Shown one piece after another: positions 10,156 through 18,589 of a DNA stretch of 64,000 nucleotides (position 1 is its first letter; each line of letters starts with the position of its first letter). A program made the translations under genes and the position numbers. Below the pieces are notes generated by a model. The model saw nothing but the letters and a program-made list of their open reading frames with translations. It was not told the DNA's origin and ran no database searches. The DNA comes from Planctomyces sp. SH-PL14 (lineage in GTDB: Bacteria > Planctomycetota > Planctomycetia > Planctomycetales > Planctomycetaceae), in NCBI RefSeq assembly GCF_001610835.1, contig NZ_CP011270.1:4420001-4484000 (forward strand), written 5' to 3'.

Positions 10156-10377
10156 GTGACGGACGAAGGCGCAGCATCGGGAGAGCCGCTTCGGCTCGAT
10201 CAGTTCCTCAAGCTGTCCGGGGTGGTCGACAGCGGCGGCCACGCGAAGGTGCTGATCCAGAGCGGCGAGGTGAAGGTCAACGGAGAGACCGAGACCCGCC
10301 GGCGGCGAAAGTTGGCGGGAGGGGAGACGGTGGAGCTCGGTGGCAAGCGGATGACGGTCCCGCCGCAGCCGTTGTGA
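10156..10377 (+). CDS. small S4-domain RNA-binding protein (YbcJ/YaaA-like)
   Basis: A 73-residue protein that is essentially one S4 domain: RLDQFLKLSGVVDSGGHAK, then IQSGEVKVNGETETRRRRKL. This is the single-domain RNA-binding family of E. coli YbcJ and the RNA-binding S4 proteins of Firmicutes, thought to bind structured RNA such as rRNA. GTG at 10156 is chosen: GGAG lies 7 bases upstream and the frame before it runs through the terminator of the previous gene. The gene must therefore either have a promoter overlapping the terminator or rely on read-through. Repeat copy 3 starts 34 bases after the stop. Confidence 0.8.
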   Translation: MTDEGAASGEPLRLDQFLKLSGVVDSGGHAKVLIQSGEVKVNGETETRRRRKLAGGETVELGGKRMTVPPQPL

Positions 10378-10410
10378 ACTGGGGAAATCGATTCCGCTGG
10401 CTCGAACCTC

Positions 10411-10709
10411 GTCCTTGCCGGCACGACCTCCATAGCTCTAACCCAACGTGCGACGGCAGCCGGGGTCAAGGGGGCAACCCCTTGCCGCCGGAGGCGCTCC
10501 AATGAGGAACCGTGGGACATAACGGACGTCCGCATTGTGGAACCGGCGTTGAGGACTCACCGCTCGCCTCACATCCCCGCGGGTTGGTGAAGGGGCATCC
10601 GGCACGTTGTCCGCGCTTGGCACGCGTTCCTTCAGACAATTCTCGACGAGACAGCCTCCGGCGGGCAGGGGGTGGCCCCTGCACGCCACCAGGGTGCCCC
10701 TGGACCCGG
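10411..10709 (+). repeat. dispersed structured repeat, copy 3
   Basis: Full-length copy in forward orientation, from GTCCTTGCCGGCACGACC to CCCCTGGACCCGG. Its left hairpin is shortened (AAGGGGGCAACCCCTT) and its right hairpin partly eroded compared with the others. It lies between two convergent genes (stops at 10377 and 10803). Confidence 0.88.
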
Positions 10710-10732
10710 TGGAGGGATTTCAGCGCCGCGTG

Positions 10733-10771
10733 AAAACAAAAGAGGCCGAAACGGTTTCCCGCTTCGGCCTC
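10733..10771 (-). terminator. intrinsic terminator of the exported oxidoreductase gene
   Basis: On the minus strand GAGGCCGAA and TTCGGCCTC form a perfect 9 bp stem, followed by TTTTGTTTTC. It begins 32 bases past the stop codon at 10803. Confidence 0.85.
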
Positions 10772-10802
10772 AGGCTCGAATTCAAACGGCTTGCGGACTC
10801 AC

Positions 10803-12167
10803 TCACGCGTACTCGCGGTTCTTGATGATCCCCGGCAGCGGAATCGGATACTTGCCGTTCGGGTCGGCCATCAGCGGCGAGTCCGAGGTCAGCGTCAGCT
10901 TGTCGATCTCCGGGGCGAACTCATGGTCGCCGTGCAGGAAGTCGTCGAGCGAGATCTCCTGGCCGGTGTGGGCGGCCATGCGGCCCAGCGACGTCACCGC
11001 GCTCGCCATCACGCCCCGCTCGACTTCGTTGTAGGGCTTGTCGTTCTTGATCGCTTCGACGAGGTCGTCCCACTCGAGCTGGTACGGGTTCGTCTCCGGC
11101 TGCGGGTAAGCCCACTTGAGCTTGTCCTTCGACAGGTTGTGGCCGTCGTAGATCCGGCAGCGGCCCGGCACGTGGCCGGAGGTCGAGATCACGCCGACAC
11201 CCTTGGAGCCGTGGGCGTAGCTGGCGAACTCGTTGTAGCAGCCCGGGACGGTCCGGCCTTCCATGTAGAACTTCGTCCCGTCCTTGAACGTGTACTCGAT
11301 GGCGTAGGAGTCGAAGTTCTGGTCGACCATGTCCTCGCGGTAGTGCCGGCCGCCGACCGCCTGGGCCTTCACCGGCCACTCGTTCTTCATCCAGCAGACT
11401 TCGTCGATCGTGTGGATCAGGAAGTCGCTCACCGCGCCGCCGCTCAGCCACAGGAAGCCGTGGAAGTTGGCGATCTGCCACAGGAGCTCGCTCTTGTCCC
11501 CCTGCGGACGGGGCGGCACCGCGGCGGTGGCGGTCGGGCCGGCCATGCGGTAACCGCGGAGCAGGACCAGGTCGCCGATCTCGCCGTCCTGGATCCGCTT
11601 GTGCAGTTCCTGGCGGGCGCGGCAGTGGCGGACCATCAGGCCGACGGCGACCTTGAGGTTCTTCTCCTTGGCCTTCTTGTTCAGCTCCAGCATCCGGGCG
11701 CTCGTCGGAGCGTCGACGGTCACCGGCTTCTCCATGAAGACGTTGAGTCCCTTTTCGATGGCGTAGGTGTACTGGACCCAGCGGAAGCCCGGCGGGGTGG
11801 CGAGGATCACGATGTCCCCCGGCTTGAGGGCGTCCATCGCCTGCTTGTAGCCGTCAAAGCCGATGAACTTCCGTTCGGCCGGGACGTCGATATTGTCCTT
11901 CCCCTCGAAGGTCTTCTGGAGGTTGTCGTAGCTGTACTTCAGCTTGTCGGGATTGACGTCCGCCATCGCGACGAGCTTGAGGCCCCCCTCCTTGACCGAG
12001 AGGGCGTTGGTCGCCGCCCCGGTGCCGCGTCCGCCGCAGCCGACGAGGGCGACCCGGATGTTGCTGTTCTCGGCCGCGAACAGCCGGGCTCCGCCGGCGC
12101 CGAGCAGCGTGCTGGCGGCGGCGATCGACGTGGATTGCTTGAGGAACGTGCGACGCGAAGTGGTCAT
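10803..12167 (-). CDS. Tat-exported Gfo/Idh/MocA-family oxidoreductase
   Basis: A 454-residue secreted NAD(P)-dependent oxidoreductase. The N-terminus carries a perfect twin-arginine signal, SRRTFLK, followed by an alanine-rich hydrophobic stretch ending near residue 31, so the protein is folded with its cofactor before export. The Rossmann motif VALVGCGGRG follows at once, and the EKPVTVDAP motif of Gfo/Idh/MocA enzymes is present near residue 142. Planctomycetes encode many such exported members, thought to act on sugars or polyols; the substrate here is unknown. ATG at 12167 has AGGAG six bases upstream; a TTG one codon earlier is less likely. The leader contains degenerate heptamers (see 12171-12335). 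Confidence 0.92.
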   Translation of the reverse strand: MTTSRRTFLKQSTSIAAASTLLGAGGARLFAAENSNIRVALVGCGGRGTGAATNALSVKEGGLKLVAMADVNPDKLKYSYDNLQKTFEGKDNIDVPAERKFIGFDGYKQAMDALKPGDIVILATPPGFRWVQYTYAIEKGLNVFMEKPVTVDAPTSARMLELNKKAKEKNLKVAVGLMVRHCRARQELHKRIQDGEIGDLVLLRGYRMAGPTATAAVPPRPQGDKSELLWQIANFHGFLWLSGGAVSDFLIHTIDEVCWMKNEWPVKAQAVGGRHYREDMVDQNFDSYAIEYTFKDGTKFYMEGRTVPGCYNEFASYAHGSKGVGVISTSGHVPGRCRIYDGHNLSKDKLKWAYPQPETNPYQLEWDDLVEAIKNDKPYNEVERGVMASAVTSLGRMAAHTGQEISLDDFLHGDHEFAPEIDKLTLTSDSPLMADPNGKYPIPLPGIIKNREYA

Positions 12168-12170
12168 CAA

Positions 12171-12335
12171 GGGCTCCTGGCGGGAGGCTGAGGTCTAGGG
12201 ACTTGTGAGGTCAAGGGTCTAGTGGACGAGGGTCTAGGGATCAGAGGGAGGAGAGCAATGGCCGGAGGTGAGAGGTCGGCCACTCTGGCGAGAGTCGCCT
12301 TTCTGCTCCCTAGACCCTCGTCCCCAGTCCCTGGA
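12171..12335 (-). repeat. degenerate heptamer leader and 17 bp inverted repeat
   Basis: Upstream of the oxidoreductase start the minus strand reads as CT-rich heptamers such as CTGATCC, CTAGACC, CTCGTCC, CTCACAA. The 17-mer at 12222-12238 (GGACGAGGGTCTAGGGA) recurs as its exact reverse complement at 12306-12322, so the region could form a long hairpin. The downstream arm sits just past the stop codon of the SUMF1 gene. Confidence 0.6.
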
Positions 12336-12338
12336 CCA

Positions 12339-13451
12339 CTACTCCGGCGGATCCTTCTGTTCCGGCTCGGTCTTCTCCCACTTGGCCGCCTTCTCCTCTT
12401 CGGAAGGCTCGACCAGCGGGCGGACGACGCGGAAGCCGACACTCAGGGCGTCGGTGTGGTACCAGATGCTGCGGGGGTTCTGCGGATCCTGATCGCTCCA
12501 CTCCTCAGCCGAGGCCATGCGGGCGGCGCTGCGGAGATCGGCCGGCTCATGGTCCCAGCCGCCGCCGCGGACGACGCGGGGATAGACGGTCTTGGGAATC
12601 GCCAGTGGATTCTGGACGACCGTGCCGGACTGCGGCGCGGCGGCATAGAACTCGGGGATGTACTGGTCGAGGACCCATTCGGCGACGTTGCCGTGCATGT
12701 CGTAGAGGCCCCACGGGTTCGGCTTTTTGAGGCCGACCTTGGCGTACTGGCCGCCGCTGTTGCTGTTCTGCCAGGCGTAGTCGTCGAGCTTGTCCGGGTC
12801 GTTGCCGAAGCTGTAGGCGGTCGTCGTCCCGGCACGGCAGGCGTATTCCCATTCTGCCTCGGTCGGCAGGCGGTAGTAGCGGCCGGTCTTGGCGGAGAGC
12901 CACTTGCAGTAGGTCCGGGCGGCGTGCTGCGTCATGCAGATCGCCGGATGCTTTCCCTTCCCCATGCTGAAGCTCATGTCGGTATAGGGCTCCGTGGGAC
13001 GGGTGACCGCATCGGCCACGGCGTCGCGCGGGGACGGCTGGAGCTTCGTGAACTTGCGGCGGAGGATGTCGATCTCCTCGCCCCACACGTCATAGGCTTC
13101 CCAGGTCAGCTCGTACTTCCCCATCCAGAACGGGGCGATCTCGACGTCGTGCTGCGGGCCTTCGTCGTCCTTGCGCTCTTCTTCGGTCTTCGAGCTCCCC
13201 ATCAGGAACTTGCCCCCCTTGATGGGGACCATCTCGATGTTGACGCCGGCGTGCTCCAGGACCTCCTTGTACTCCTTCATCTCGTCCTGAGTCTGGGCGT
13301 CCACGTTCGGAAGCTTGAGCGGAATGGGCCGGGCCGGGCCGTCGGCGGAGGCCGAGGCGACCAGACCGGCGAAGCTCAGAACGAAGAACGCCGGCCAGCG
13401 AAGCGGGTGCCGGCCGGAAGCGGGAGCGAGCGGGGTGGGGAGCGCGACCAT
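12339..13451 (-). CDS. exported SUMF1/FGE-like domain protein without active-site cysteines
   Basis: A 370-residue protein with an N-terminal signal peptide ([20 protein letters not shown]) and one SUMF1-type C-type-lectin-like domain: [57 protein letters not shown] and SVGFRVVRP occur in family order. True formylglycine-generating enzymes carry two catalytic cysteines in the segment after RGGS; here that segment ([20 protein letters not shown]) has none, so sulfatase activation is unlikely and a binding or other catalytic role must be considered. ATG at 13451 is chosen because it starts the signal peptide; a frame continuing 300 bases upstream has no coding character. It is followed by the exported oxidoreductase in the same direction. 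Confidence 0.88.
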   Translation of the reverse strand: MVALPTPLAPASGRHPLRWPAFFVLSFAGLVASASADGPARPIPLKLPNVDAQTQDEMKEYKEVLEHAGVNIEMVPIKGGKFLMGSSKTEEERKDDEGPQHDVEIAPFWMGKYELTWEAYDVWGEEIDILRRKFTKLQPSPRDAVADAVTRPTEPYTDMSFSMGKGKHPAICMTQHAARTYCKWLSAKTGRYYRLPTEAEWEYACRAGTTTAYSFGNDPDKLDDYAWQNSNSGGQYAKVGLKKPNPWGLYDMHGNVAEWVLDQYIPEFYAAAPQSGTVVQNPLAIPKTVYPRVVRGGGWDHEPADLRSAARMASAEEWSDQDPQNPRSIWYHTDALSVGFRVVRPLVEPSEEEKAAKWEKTEPEQKDPPE

Positions 13452-13820
13452 TGTGGAGCGGAGACCTGTCGGGGACAGGAGTTGTGGAGGAAGAAACGGG
13501 CCGTCGATGCTACAGCGGCGCGTGGAAAATGTCTCGCGAAGGATCAGGGAACTTGGATGGAGATCACGTAACCTTGGGGGGGAAGCACGCCGCCGGCCGC
13601 CCTCTACTGCGGGCTTGCGAGCGGAGAGAGTGGGGATGCAGGGGGACTCTCCTGATTGGTGACCGTCCCTCGCTGGAGACGCCTCCACGAGGAAACGGTC
13701 CAGGCCACCAGACGTTTCCGGTCCCCACCAGCCACCGGACGAAATCCGCACACACGCTCACGTTTGGTTCACAATCCTTGTTAAGATGAGGCTTTCGAAA
13801 TTCCGGGGAGTCGGCGGCGG
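13452..13820. other. divergent intergenic region
   Basis: 369 bases between the divergent SUMF1 and lipoprotein genes. The right end is AT-richer (around TTTGGTTCACAATCCTTGTTAAGATG, split over 13763-13788), with TAAGAT a possible -10 box for the lipoprotein gene and GGGGAG as its ribosome-binding site. No convincing gene. Confidence 0.45.
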
Positions 13821-16109
13821 ATGAGATTCGAGGCAGTAGGCTGTCGGCAGGCTGCCGGAGAACGGACCAGTCCGTTGCGGATCGGAACATGGCTGCAGGC
13901 CGTCGCCGTCGCGATCCTGGGGCTGGTGCTGTCCGGCTGCGGCGGGTCATCCGCTGACCGGGACTTCGGCGGCGCGCTGACGATCAAGCTGGGTGACGAA
14001 GGGCGGGTCCAGGTCGGCGAGTGGAATCCGATCTCGATCCAGGCGGCCAAGCCCCCGGCGAAGGCGGTCCACCCGGAGGTGATCGCGGCCGATCCCGACG
14101 GTCTGCCGGTCCGCTTCCTGTTGCCGGACTTCAAGGATGGCGTCTCGCGGGGACGGTTCCTGATCGGCCAGATCAGCAGTCCGATCCGCGTCGAATTCGT
14201 GCCGTCCGAAACGCCGGATGCGGCACCGATCCATACGGTGACTCTGTCGGAACGCAATTCCGACCTGCGGTTCCTGAAGCCCGACGTCCGGCTGTGGGGG
14301 ATCTTTGAGCCCGACACGGGCCTCCGGTCGGCCATCGATAAGTTCGTCGAGGAACTCCGAGACGCCAAGGGGGCCGATGCGAGCTCTCCCGTGGAAGTCC
14401 GTTCGGTCTCGCCGACGCAGCCGGGGGACTTCGACGGACTCGACGCCCTGTTCGTCGGTGCCGACACGTTGCGGAATCTCGCGTACGGCGCGGGGCAGAC
14501 CGGGGACGCTCTCAAGTCGTGGCTGGCCCGCGGCGGCCAGCTTGAGGTCATCGCCCGCGGGGCGCCGGCCGATTACGACGCCCCCGCGGTCAAGGACTGG
14601 TTTCCGATTCAGGTCGACGCGCAATCGGCCCCGATCCGCTTTCGCGACCTCGTGATCCTCAGCCAGGGGGTCAACCGCGGCCTCCTGAGAACGCCCCGCG
14701 AGGGAACCCCCGGCGTGCGGATGACCGCATCCACGGGACGGGTCCTGGCGACGAGCCTGGATGGCGACCTCCTGATGCGGGCCCCCTACGGACAGGGGAG
14801 CGTCACGATGCTGGCGATCAACTCCGACGAGCCTCCGCTGCGGGACTGGGACGGACTCCCGGCTCTGCTCGCCGGGCAGGTCGACTACGACGTGAAGCGC
14901 GAAACCGCCCGGCAGCGGACGAACCTCAACCCGACCGGCATCTCCGATCTCCAGACCCAGGTCCTCCGGACCACGAACCAGTTCCCCGAAGTCAGCCGCC
15001 CCTCCTACTGGAGTTCGCTGGGGCTGATCGTGGTGGCATTCCTGGTGATCGGCCCGGTCGACTACTTCCTCGTCCATCACCTGCTGCGGCGGCCGCACTG
15101 GACCTGGTTCACCCTGACCGCCTGGGTCGCGCTGCTGACCTTCGTCGGCGTTTCGTACGCCAACCGGACGAGCGGCACCGTTCCGCTGGCCAACCAGGTC
15201 GAGATCGTCGACATCGACGAGACGCTCCATCGCGTTCACGCCCGGAGCTGGTTCACGCTCTACAGTCCCGAGAGCCAGCGGGTCGACATCACGGTCGATC
15301 CGGACAAGACGTGGCCGGTCCGCGATATCCGGGACCGGGAAGTTCGCTGGTCCGGCCGGCCGGAGGCGGGCTTTCGGGGGATGCACCGTCCCGGCGGACT
15401 GAGCAGCGGCGAGGCGGGCTACACGCTCCGCGAAGGATCGGACGGCGCGTCGATGATCGAGGCGTTCCCGCTGCGGGCGGGGTCGACCTGCGACATCGAG
15501 TCCTCCTGGAGCGGCACCCTGGACGAAGCCCAGGTCGCCGGTGAGCTGGAAGGGGACCTCAAGAGCCGCTTCCAGGGGCAGTTCAAGGTCAACCTCCCGG
15601 GGCCGCTGACGGACTGGTTCATCGCCTACGGGCGGTTCGCCTACCACGCCCCGCTCGAGCGGCGGGCGTTCGGGATCATGACCCTCAAGCCGGGGACCTG
15701 CGTCGACATCAAGGACCTGCAGGCCAAGATGCTCGGCGACTACCTGACCGGCGTGATCTCGACCTCGCAGTTCCGCAAGAACCGGGTCGACAGCGACTAC
15801 GTCTTCACCCGCGAGACCTACGACCCGACCGGCATCGAGCCGTACGACATCTTCAAGATGATCTCCTTCTACCGGGCCGCCGGCGGGAAGAACTTCGTCA
15901 CGCTCACCAACGGGCCAGTCATGGGCCTGGACCGTTCCGGCGTCGTGTCGAACGGGCATGCGGTCCTTTTCGGGCGGTTGGAGATCCCGGCCTCGCAACT
16001 GACCGTCAAGGACGCCTCCCCCAAGCTCACGGCGGAGACGTTCGTCCGTGTCGTCCTCCCGGTCCGCCAGATCGAGACCGACTTTTCGTTCCCCGCCCCC
16101 CCCAAGTAG
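13821..16109 (+). CDS. lipoprotein with central membrane segments, probable ABC-system partner
   Basis: A 762-residue protein. The signal ends in a lipobox LSGC with the acylated cysteine at residue 40. The N-terminal half contains GLDALFVGADTLRNL and LKSWLARGGQLEVIARG, reminiscent of the glutamine-amidotransferase-like fold in large planctomycete/Bacteroidetes membrane proteins of the GldG type. Two membrane helices follow around residues 395-440 (LGLIVVAFLVIGPVDYFLV, FTLTAWVALLTFVGVSYA), then a long beta-rich C-terminal domain. The ABC ATPase begins about 25 bases after the stop, so the two are probably co-transcribed and may belong to one transport or envelope complex. I cannot name a family with certainty. 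Confidence 0.72.
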   Translation: MRFEAVGCRQAAGERTSPLRIGTWLQAVAVAILGLVLSGCGGSSADRDFGGALTIKLGDEGRVQVGEWNPISIQAAKPPAKAVHPEVIAADPDGLPVRFLLPDFKDGVSRGRFLIGQISSPIRVEFVPSETPDAAPIHTVTLSERNSDLRFLKPDVRLWGIFEPDTGLRSAIDKFVEELRDAKGADASSPVEVRSVSPTQPGDFDGLDALFVGADTLRNLAYGAGQTGDALKSWLARGGQLEVIARGAPADYDAPAVKDWFPIQVDAQSAPIRFRDLVILSQGVNRGLLRTPREGTPGVRMTASTGRVLATSLDGDLLMRAPYGQGSVTMLAINSDEPPLRDWDGLPALLAGQVDYDVKRETARQRTNLNPTGISDLQTQVLRTTNQFPEVSRPSYWSSLGLIVVAFLVIGPVDYFLVHHLLRRPHWTWFTLTAWVALLTFVGVSYANRTSGTVPLANQVEIVDIDETLHRVHARSWFTLYSPESQRVDITVDPDKTWPVRDIRDREVRWSGRPEAGFRGMHRPGGLSSGEAGYTLREGSDGASMIEAFPLRAGSTCDIESSWSGTLDEAQVAGELEGDLKSRFQGQFKVNLPGPLTDWFIAYGRFAYHAPLERRAFGIMTLKPGTCVDIKDLQAKMLGDYLTGVISTSQFRKNRVDSDYVFTRETYDPTGIEPYDIFKMISFYRAAGGKNFVTLTNGPVMGLDRSGVVSNGHAVLFGRLEIPASQLTVKDASPKLTAETFVRVVLPVRQIETDFSFPAPPK

Positions 16110-16133
16110 TCATCCGCGGCGCGCACCCGCGCC

Positions 16134-17075
16134 GTGCCGAGGCGTTCCGTGATCGAGACCCGAAAACTGACGAAGCGTTACGGCAACCTGATTGCCGCCA
16201 ACGAGATCAACCTGAGCCTCAAGGAAGGGGACGTCTTCGGCTTCATCGGCCCCAACGGGTCGGGGAAGACGACGACGATGCGGATGATCGCCACGCTCCT
16301 CCAGCCGGACTATGGCGAGTGCTACGTCTGCGGGGAGTCGATCTACTCCGACCCCGCCAAGATCCGCCGGCTCGTCGGCTACATGCCCGACCTGTTCGGC
16401 GTGTACGACGATATGACGGTCATCGAGTACCTGGAGTTCTTTGCCGCCACCTACCGGATCAACGGACCGTCGCGGCGGAAGGTGTGCGAGGAGAAACTGG
16501 AGCTGGTCGACCTGTCGTTCAAGCGGGACGCCATGGTGAACCAGCTCTCCCGCGGACAGACGCAGCGGGCGGGGCTGGCCCGGACGCTGCTCCACGATCC
16601 GCAGGTGCTGCTGCTCGACGAACCGGCGAGCGGTCTCGACCCGCGGGCCCGGATCGAGATCCGTCAGCTGCTGAAGCGGCTGGGGGAGATGAAGAAGACC
16701 GTCATCGTTTCCAGCCACATTCTTCCCGAGCTGGCGGACGTCTGTACCCGCGTCGGGATGATCGAGAAGGGGATCATGGTCGCGGACGGCTATGTCCATG
16801 AGATCATGGCCCAGGCCCGCCGGGCGATCTGTCTCGACATCGAAGTGACCGAGCGGCCGGAAGCGGCGGCGAAGCTGATTGAGCAGCACGGCGAGATCGA
16901 GTCCGTGACGATGAAGGGGCAGCGGATTGTCGTGGCGCTCAAGAAGGACGTCCTTGACTACAGCTTCCTTCCGACGCTCCTTCTGGAAGCGGGCTTCCGC
17001 CTGAAGATGTTCCGCGAGGAAGAAGTGAACCTCGAAACCGCGTTCATGGAACTGACGAAGGGGAAGCAGCAGTAG
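16134..17075 (+). CDS. ABC transporter ATP-binding protein
   Basis: A 313-residue nucleotide-binding subunit of the ABC-2 export type. Walker A is GPNGSGKTT, the signature is LSRGQ (arginine in place of the second glycine, tolerated in this branch), Walker B VLLLDEPASGLDP, and the switch histidine is in IVSSHI. The ~90 residues after the core are typical of gliding/Na-type exporters. No permease follows directly; the upstream lipoprotein or the ABC-2 permease at 37.2 kb could be partners, which is inference. GTG at 16134 is used; GTG at 16149 (VIETRKLTKRYG) is an equally good start and closer to the family N-terminus. Confidence 0.9.
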   Translation: MPRRSVIETRKLTKRYGNLIAANEINLSLKEGDVFGFIGPNGSGKTTTMRMIATLLQPDYGECYVCGESIYSDPAKIRRLVGYMPDLFGVYDDMTVIEYLEFFAATYRINGPSRRKVCEEKLELVDLSFKRDAMVNQLSRGQTQRAGLARTLLHDPQVLLLDEPASGLDPRARIEIRQLLKRLGEMKKTVIVSSHILPELADVCTRVGMIEKGIMVADGYVHEIMAQARRAICLDIEVTERPEAAAKLIEQHGEIESVTMKGQRIVVALKKDVLDYSFLPTLLLEAGFRLKMFREEEVNLETAFMELTKGKQQ

Positions 17076-17141
17076 TGCGGGAGGGAGGATCCGGGGTGCT
17101 CCCCTGCGGATCGACGCTTCCTTCCCTGAGGCATCTTCCTA

Positions 17142-17176
17142 TCCTGAGTCCTGACTCCTGACTCCTCGATCCTTCC
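17142..17176 (+). repeat. heptamer array upstream of DUF971 gene
   Basis: Five units of seven bases in perfect register: TCCTGAG, TCCTGAC, TCCTGAC, TCCTCGA, TCCTTCC. A pyrimidine-rich run then continues to the ATG at 17192 with no purine-rich ribosome-binding site. Confidence 0.75.
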
Positions 17177-17191
17177 TTCGTGCTCCTCCCC

Positions 17192-17509
17192 ATGTCCGCC
17201 GTCACTCCCACCAACATTCGCGCCCTCAAAGACCAGCGGATCCTTGAGGTGACCTGGCCGGACAAGACTGTCGACCGGTTCCCCTTCAAGTTTCTGCGGT
17301 GCGAGTGCCCGTGTGCCGGCTGCGTGGATGAGATTACCGGCGAGCGGTTTCTGGATCCGGAGACGATTCCCAACAGTATCGTCCCCGATGAGATCGGGTT
17401 CGTGGGCAACTACGCCCTCAAGATCAAGTGGAGCGACGGCCATTCGACGGGTCTTTACTCCTGGGCGATGCTGGGCAAGCTCCGCGGCCAGGGTGAGTCG
17501 CAGGGCTGA
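17192..17509 (+). CDS. DUF971 / gamma-butyrobetaine hydroxylase N-terminal-like protein
   Basis: A 105-residue protein that is one GBBH-like N-terminal domain (DUF971). It has the family motif LEVTWPDKT, the cysteine cluster LRCECPCAGC expected to bind zinc, and the closing IKWSDGHSTGLYSWAML. Stand-alone members occur widely in bacteria and are sometimes linked to iron-sulfur cluster assembly, but no role is proven. ATG at 17192 is preferred; upstream in-frame codons exist but the leader is a heptamer array with no Shine-Dalgarno. Repeat copy 4 starts 3 bases after its stop. Confidence 0.85.
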   Translation: MSAVTPTNIRALKDQRILEVTWPDKTVDRFPFKFLRCECPCAGCVDEITGERFLDPETIPNSIVPDEIGFVGNYALKIKWSDGHSTGLYSWAMLGKLRGQGESQG

Positions 17510-17511
17510 TT

Positions 17512-17826
17512 CGTCCTTGCCGGCACGACGTGATAGCTCAAACCCAACGTGCCACGGCAGTCTGGGGTCAAGGGGGCCACGCCCCCTTGCCGCCGGAGGC
17601 ATTCCGGTGAGGAACCGTGGGACATAACGGGCGTCCCCTTTGTGGTACCGGCGTTGAGGACTCACCCCTCGCTCCGGAATCCGCGCGGGTTGATGTCGGG
17701 GCATGCGGCACGTTGTCCGCGCTTGGACAAGCACTCCTTCAGACATCTCTCGACGGCCAGGCCTCCGGCGGGCAAGAGGGCGTTGCCCCCTTGCATCCCC
17801 CACCAGGGGTGACCCCCTGGACCCCG
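17512..17826 (+). repeat. dispersed structured repeat, copy 4
   Basis: Full-length forward copy beginning CGTCCTTGCCGGCACGACG, directly after the DUF971 stop codon, and ending CCCCCTGGACCCCGG. Both hairpins are intact; the left one is AAGGGGGC-CAC-GCCCCCTT. The next gene starts 68 bases downstream. Confidence 0.9.
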
Positions 17827-17893
17827 GATGGGGCGCGCGATCAATACGCGACTCCGCTACCATGCCCCCTTTCCACCACGAGATCCAAACACA

Positions 17894-18385
17894 ATGGTTG
17901 ACTGGCTCCAGGAAGTCTGGAAAGGACTCGCCAACGACTTTCGCCTCCCCAGCGGAACCGAAACCGGACAAGTCCTCGGACGCACCCTCGTCGCCGCACT
18001 CCTCGGCGGCGTCATCGGCAGCGAACGGATGCACCAGGGCAAAGAAGCCGGACTCCGGACCCACGCCCTCGTCTCCCTCTCCGCAGCCTTCTTCGTCATC
18101 GCCCCCCAACAGGCCGGAGTCACCAGCGAAAACCTCAGCCGCGTCATCCAGGGAGTCGCCGCCGGCGTCGGCTTCCTCGGGGCCGGAACAATCCTCAAAC
18201 GGGAAGACGAGAACCGCGTCCGCGGCCTCACGACCGCCGCCAGCCTCTACTTCGCCACCGCCATCGGCATCGCCGCGGGACTCGGCCGGGAACTGGTCGC
18301 CGCCCTCGGAACGGCCGCCGCCCTGATCGTCCTCCGACTCCTTCCGACGAGCGACGACCACACTCCGGAAAAACCCGGACAGTGA
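17894..18385 (+). CDS. MgtC/SapB-family membrane protein
   Basis: A 163-residue membrane protein with the MgtC core: GGVIGSERMHQGKEAGLRTHALVSL (split around residues 38-62), then a hydrophobic hairpin with GVGFLGAGTILK and VRGLTTAASLYFATAIGIA. MgtC proteins modulate the F-type ATPase or Mg2+ homeostasis in pathogens; environmental members have no settled role. The C-terminal ACT-like domain of virulence MgtC is missing, which is usual for SapB-type proteins. ATG at 17894 is chosen as the start of the conserved part; the frame runs back into the repeat. Confidence 0.88.
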   Translation: MVDWLQEVWKGLANDFRLPSGTETGQVLGRTLVAALLGGVIGSERMHQGKEAGLRTHALVSLSAAFFVIAPQQAGVTSENLSRVIQGVAAGVGFLGAGTILKREDENRVRGLTTAASLYFATAIGIAAGLGRELVAALGTAAALIVLRLLPTSDDHTPEKPGQ

Positions 18386-18589
18386 GGCGGTTCGCGGCAG
18401 TTCTGCTCTCGACTCCGAGTCGATCGAGCGGCTAAGGGGAGCGAGTCCCCCGCGGGAGGCGGAGTTGCCTCAATTCGGGCCGGTCAGGGTCCGATGCAAC
18501 TTCCGTGTCACACCGCGCAATCGGGCCAAGGTTCGGCAGGATCCGCAGGAGAGCGGAGAGCGGTGGATGCATCAGGGAGGAGTTCGGCG

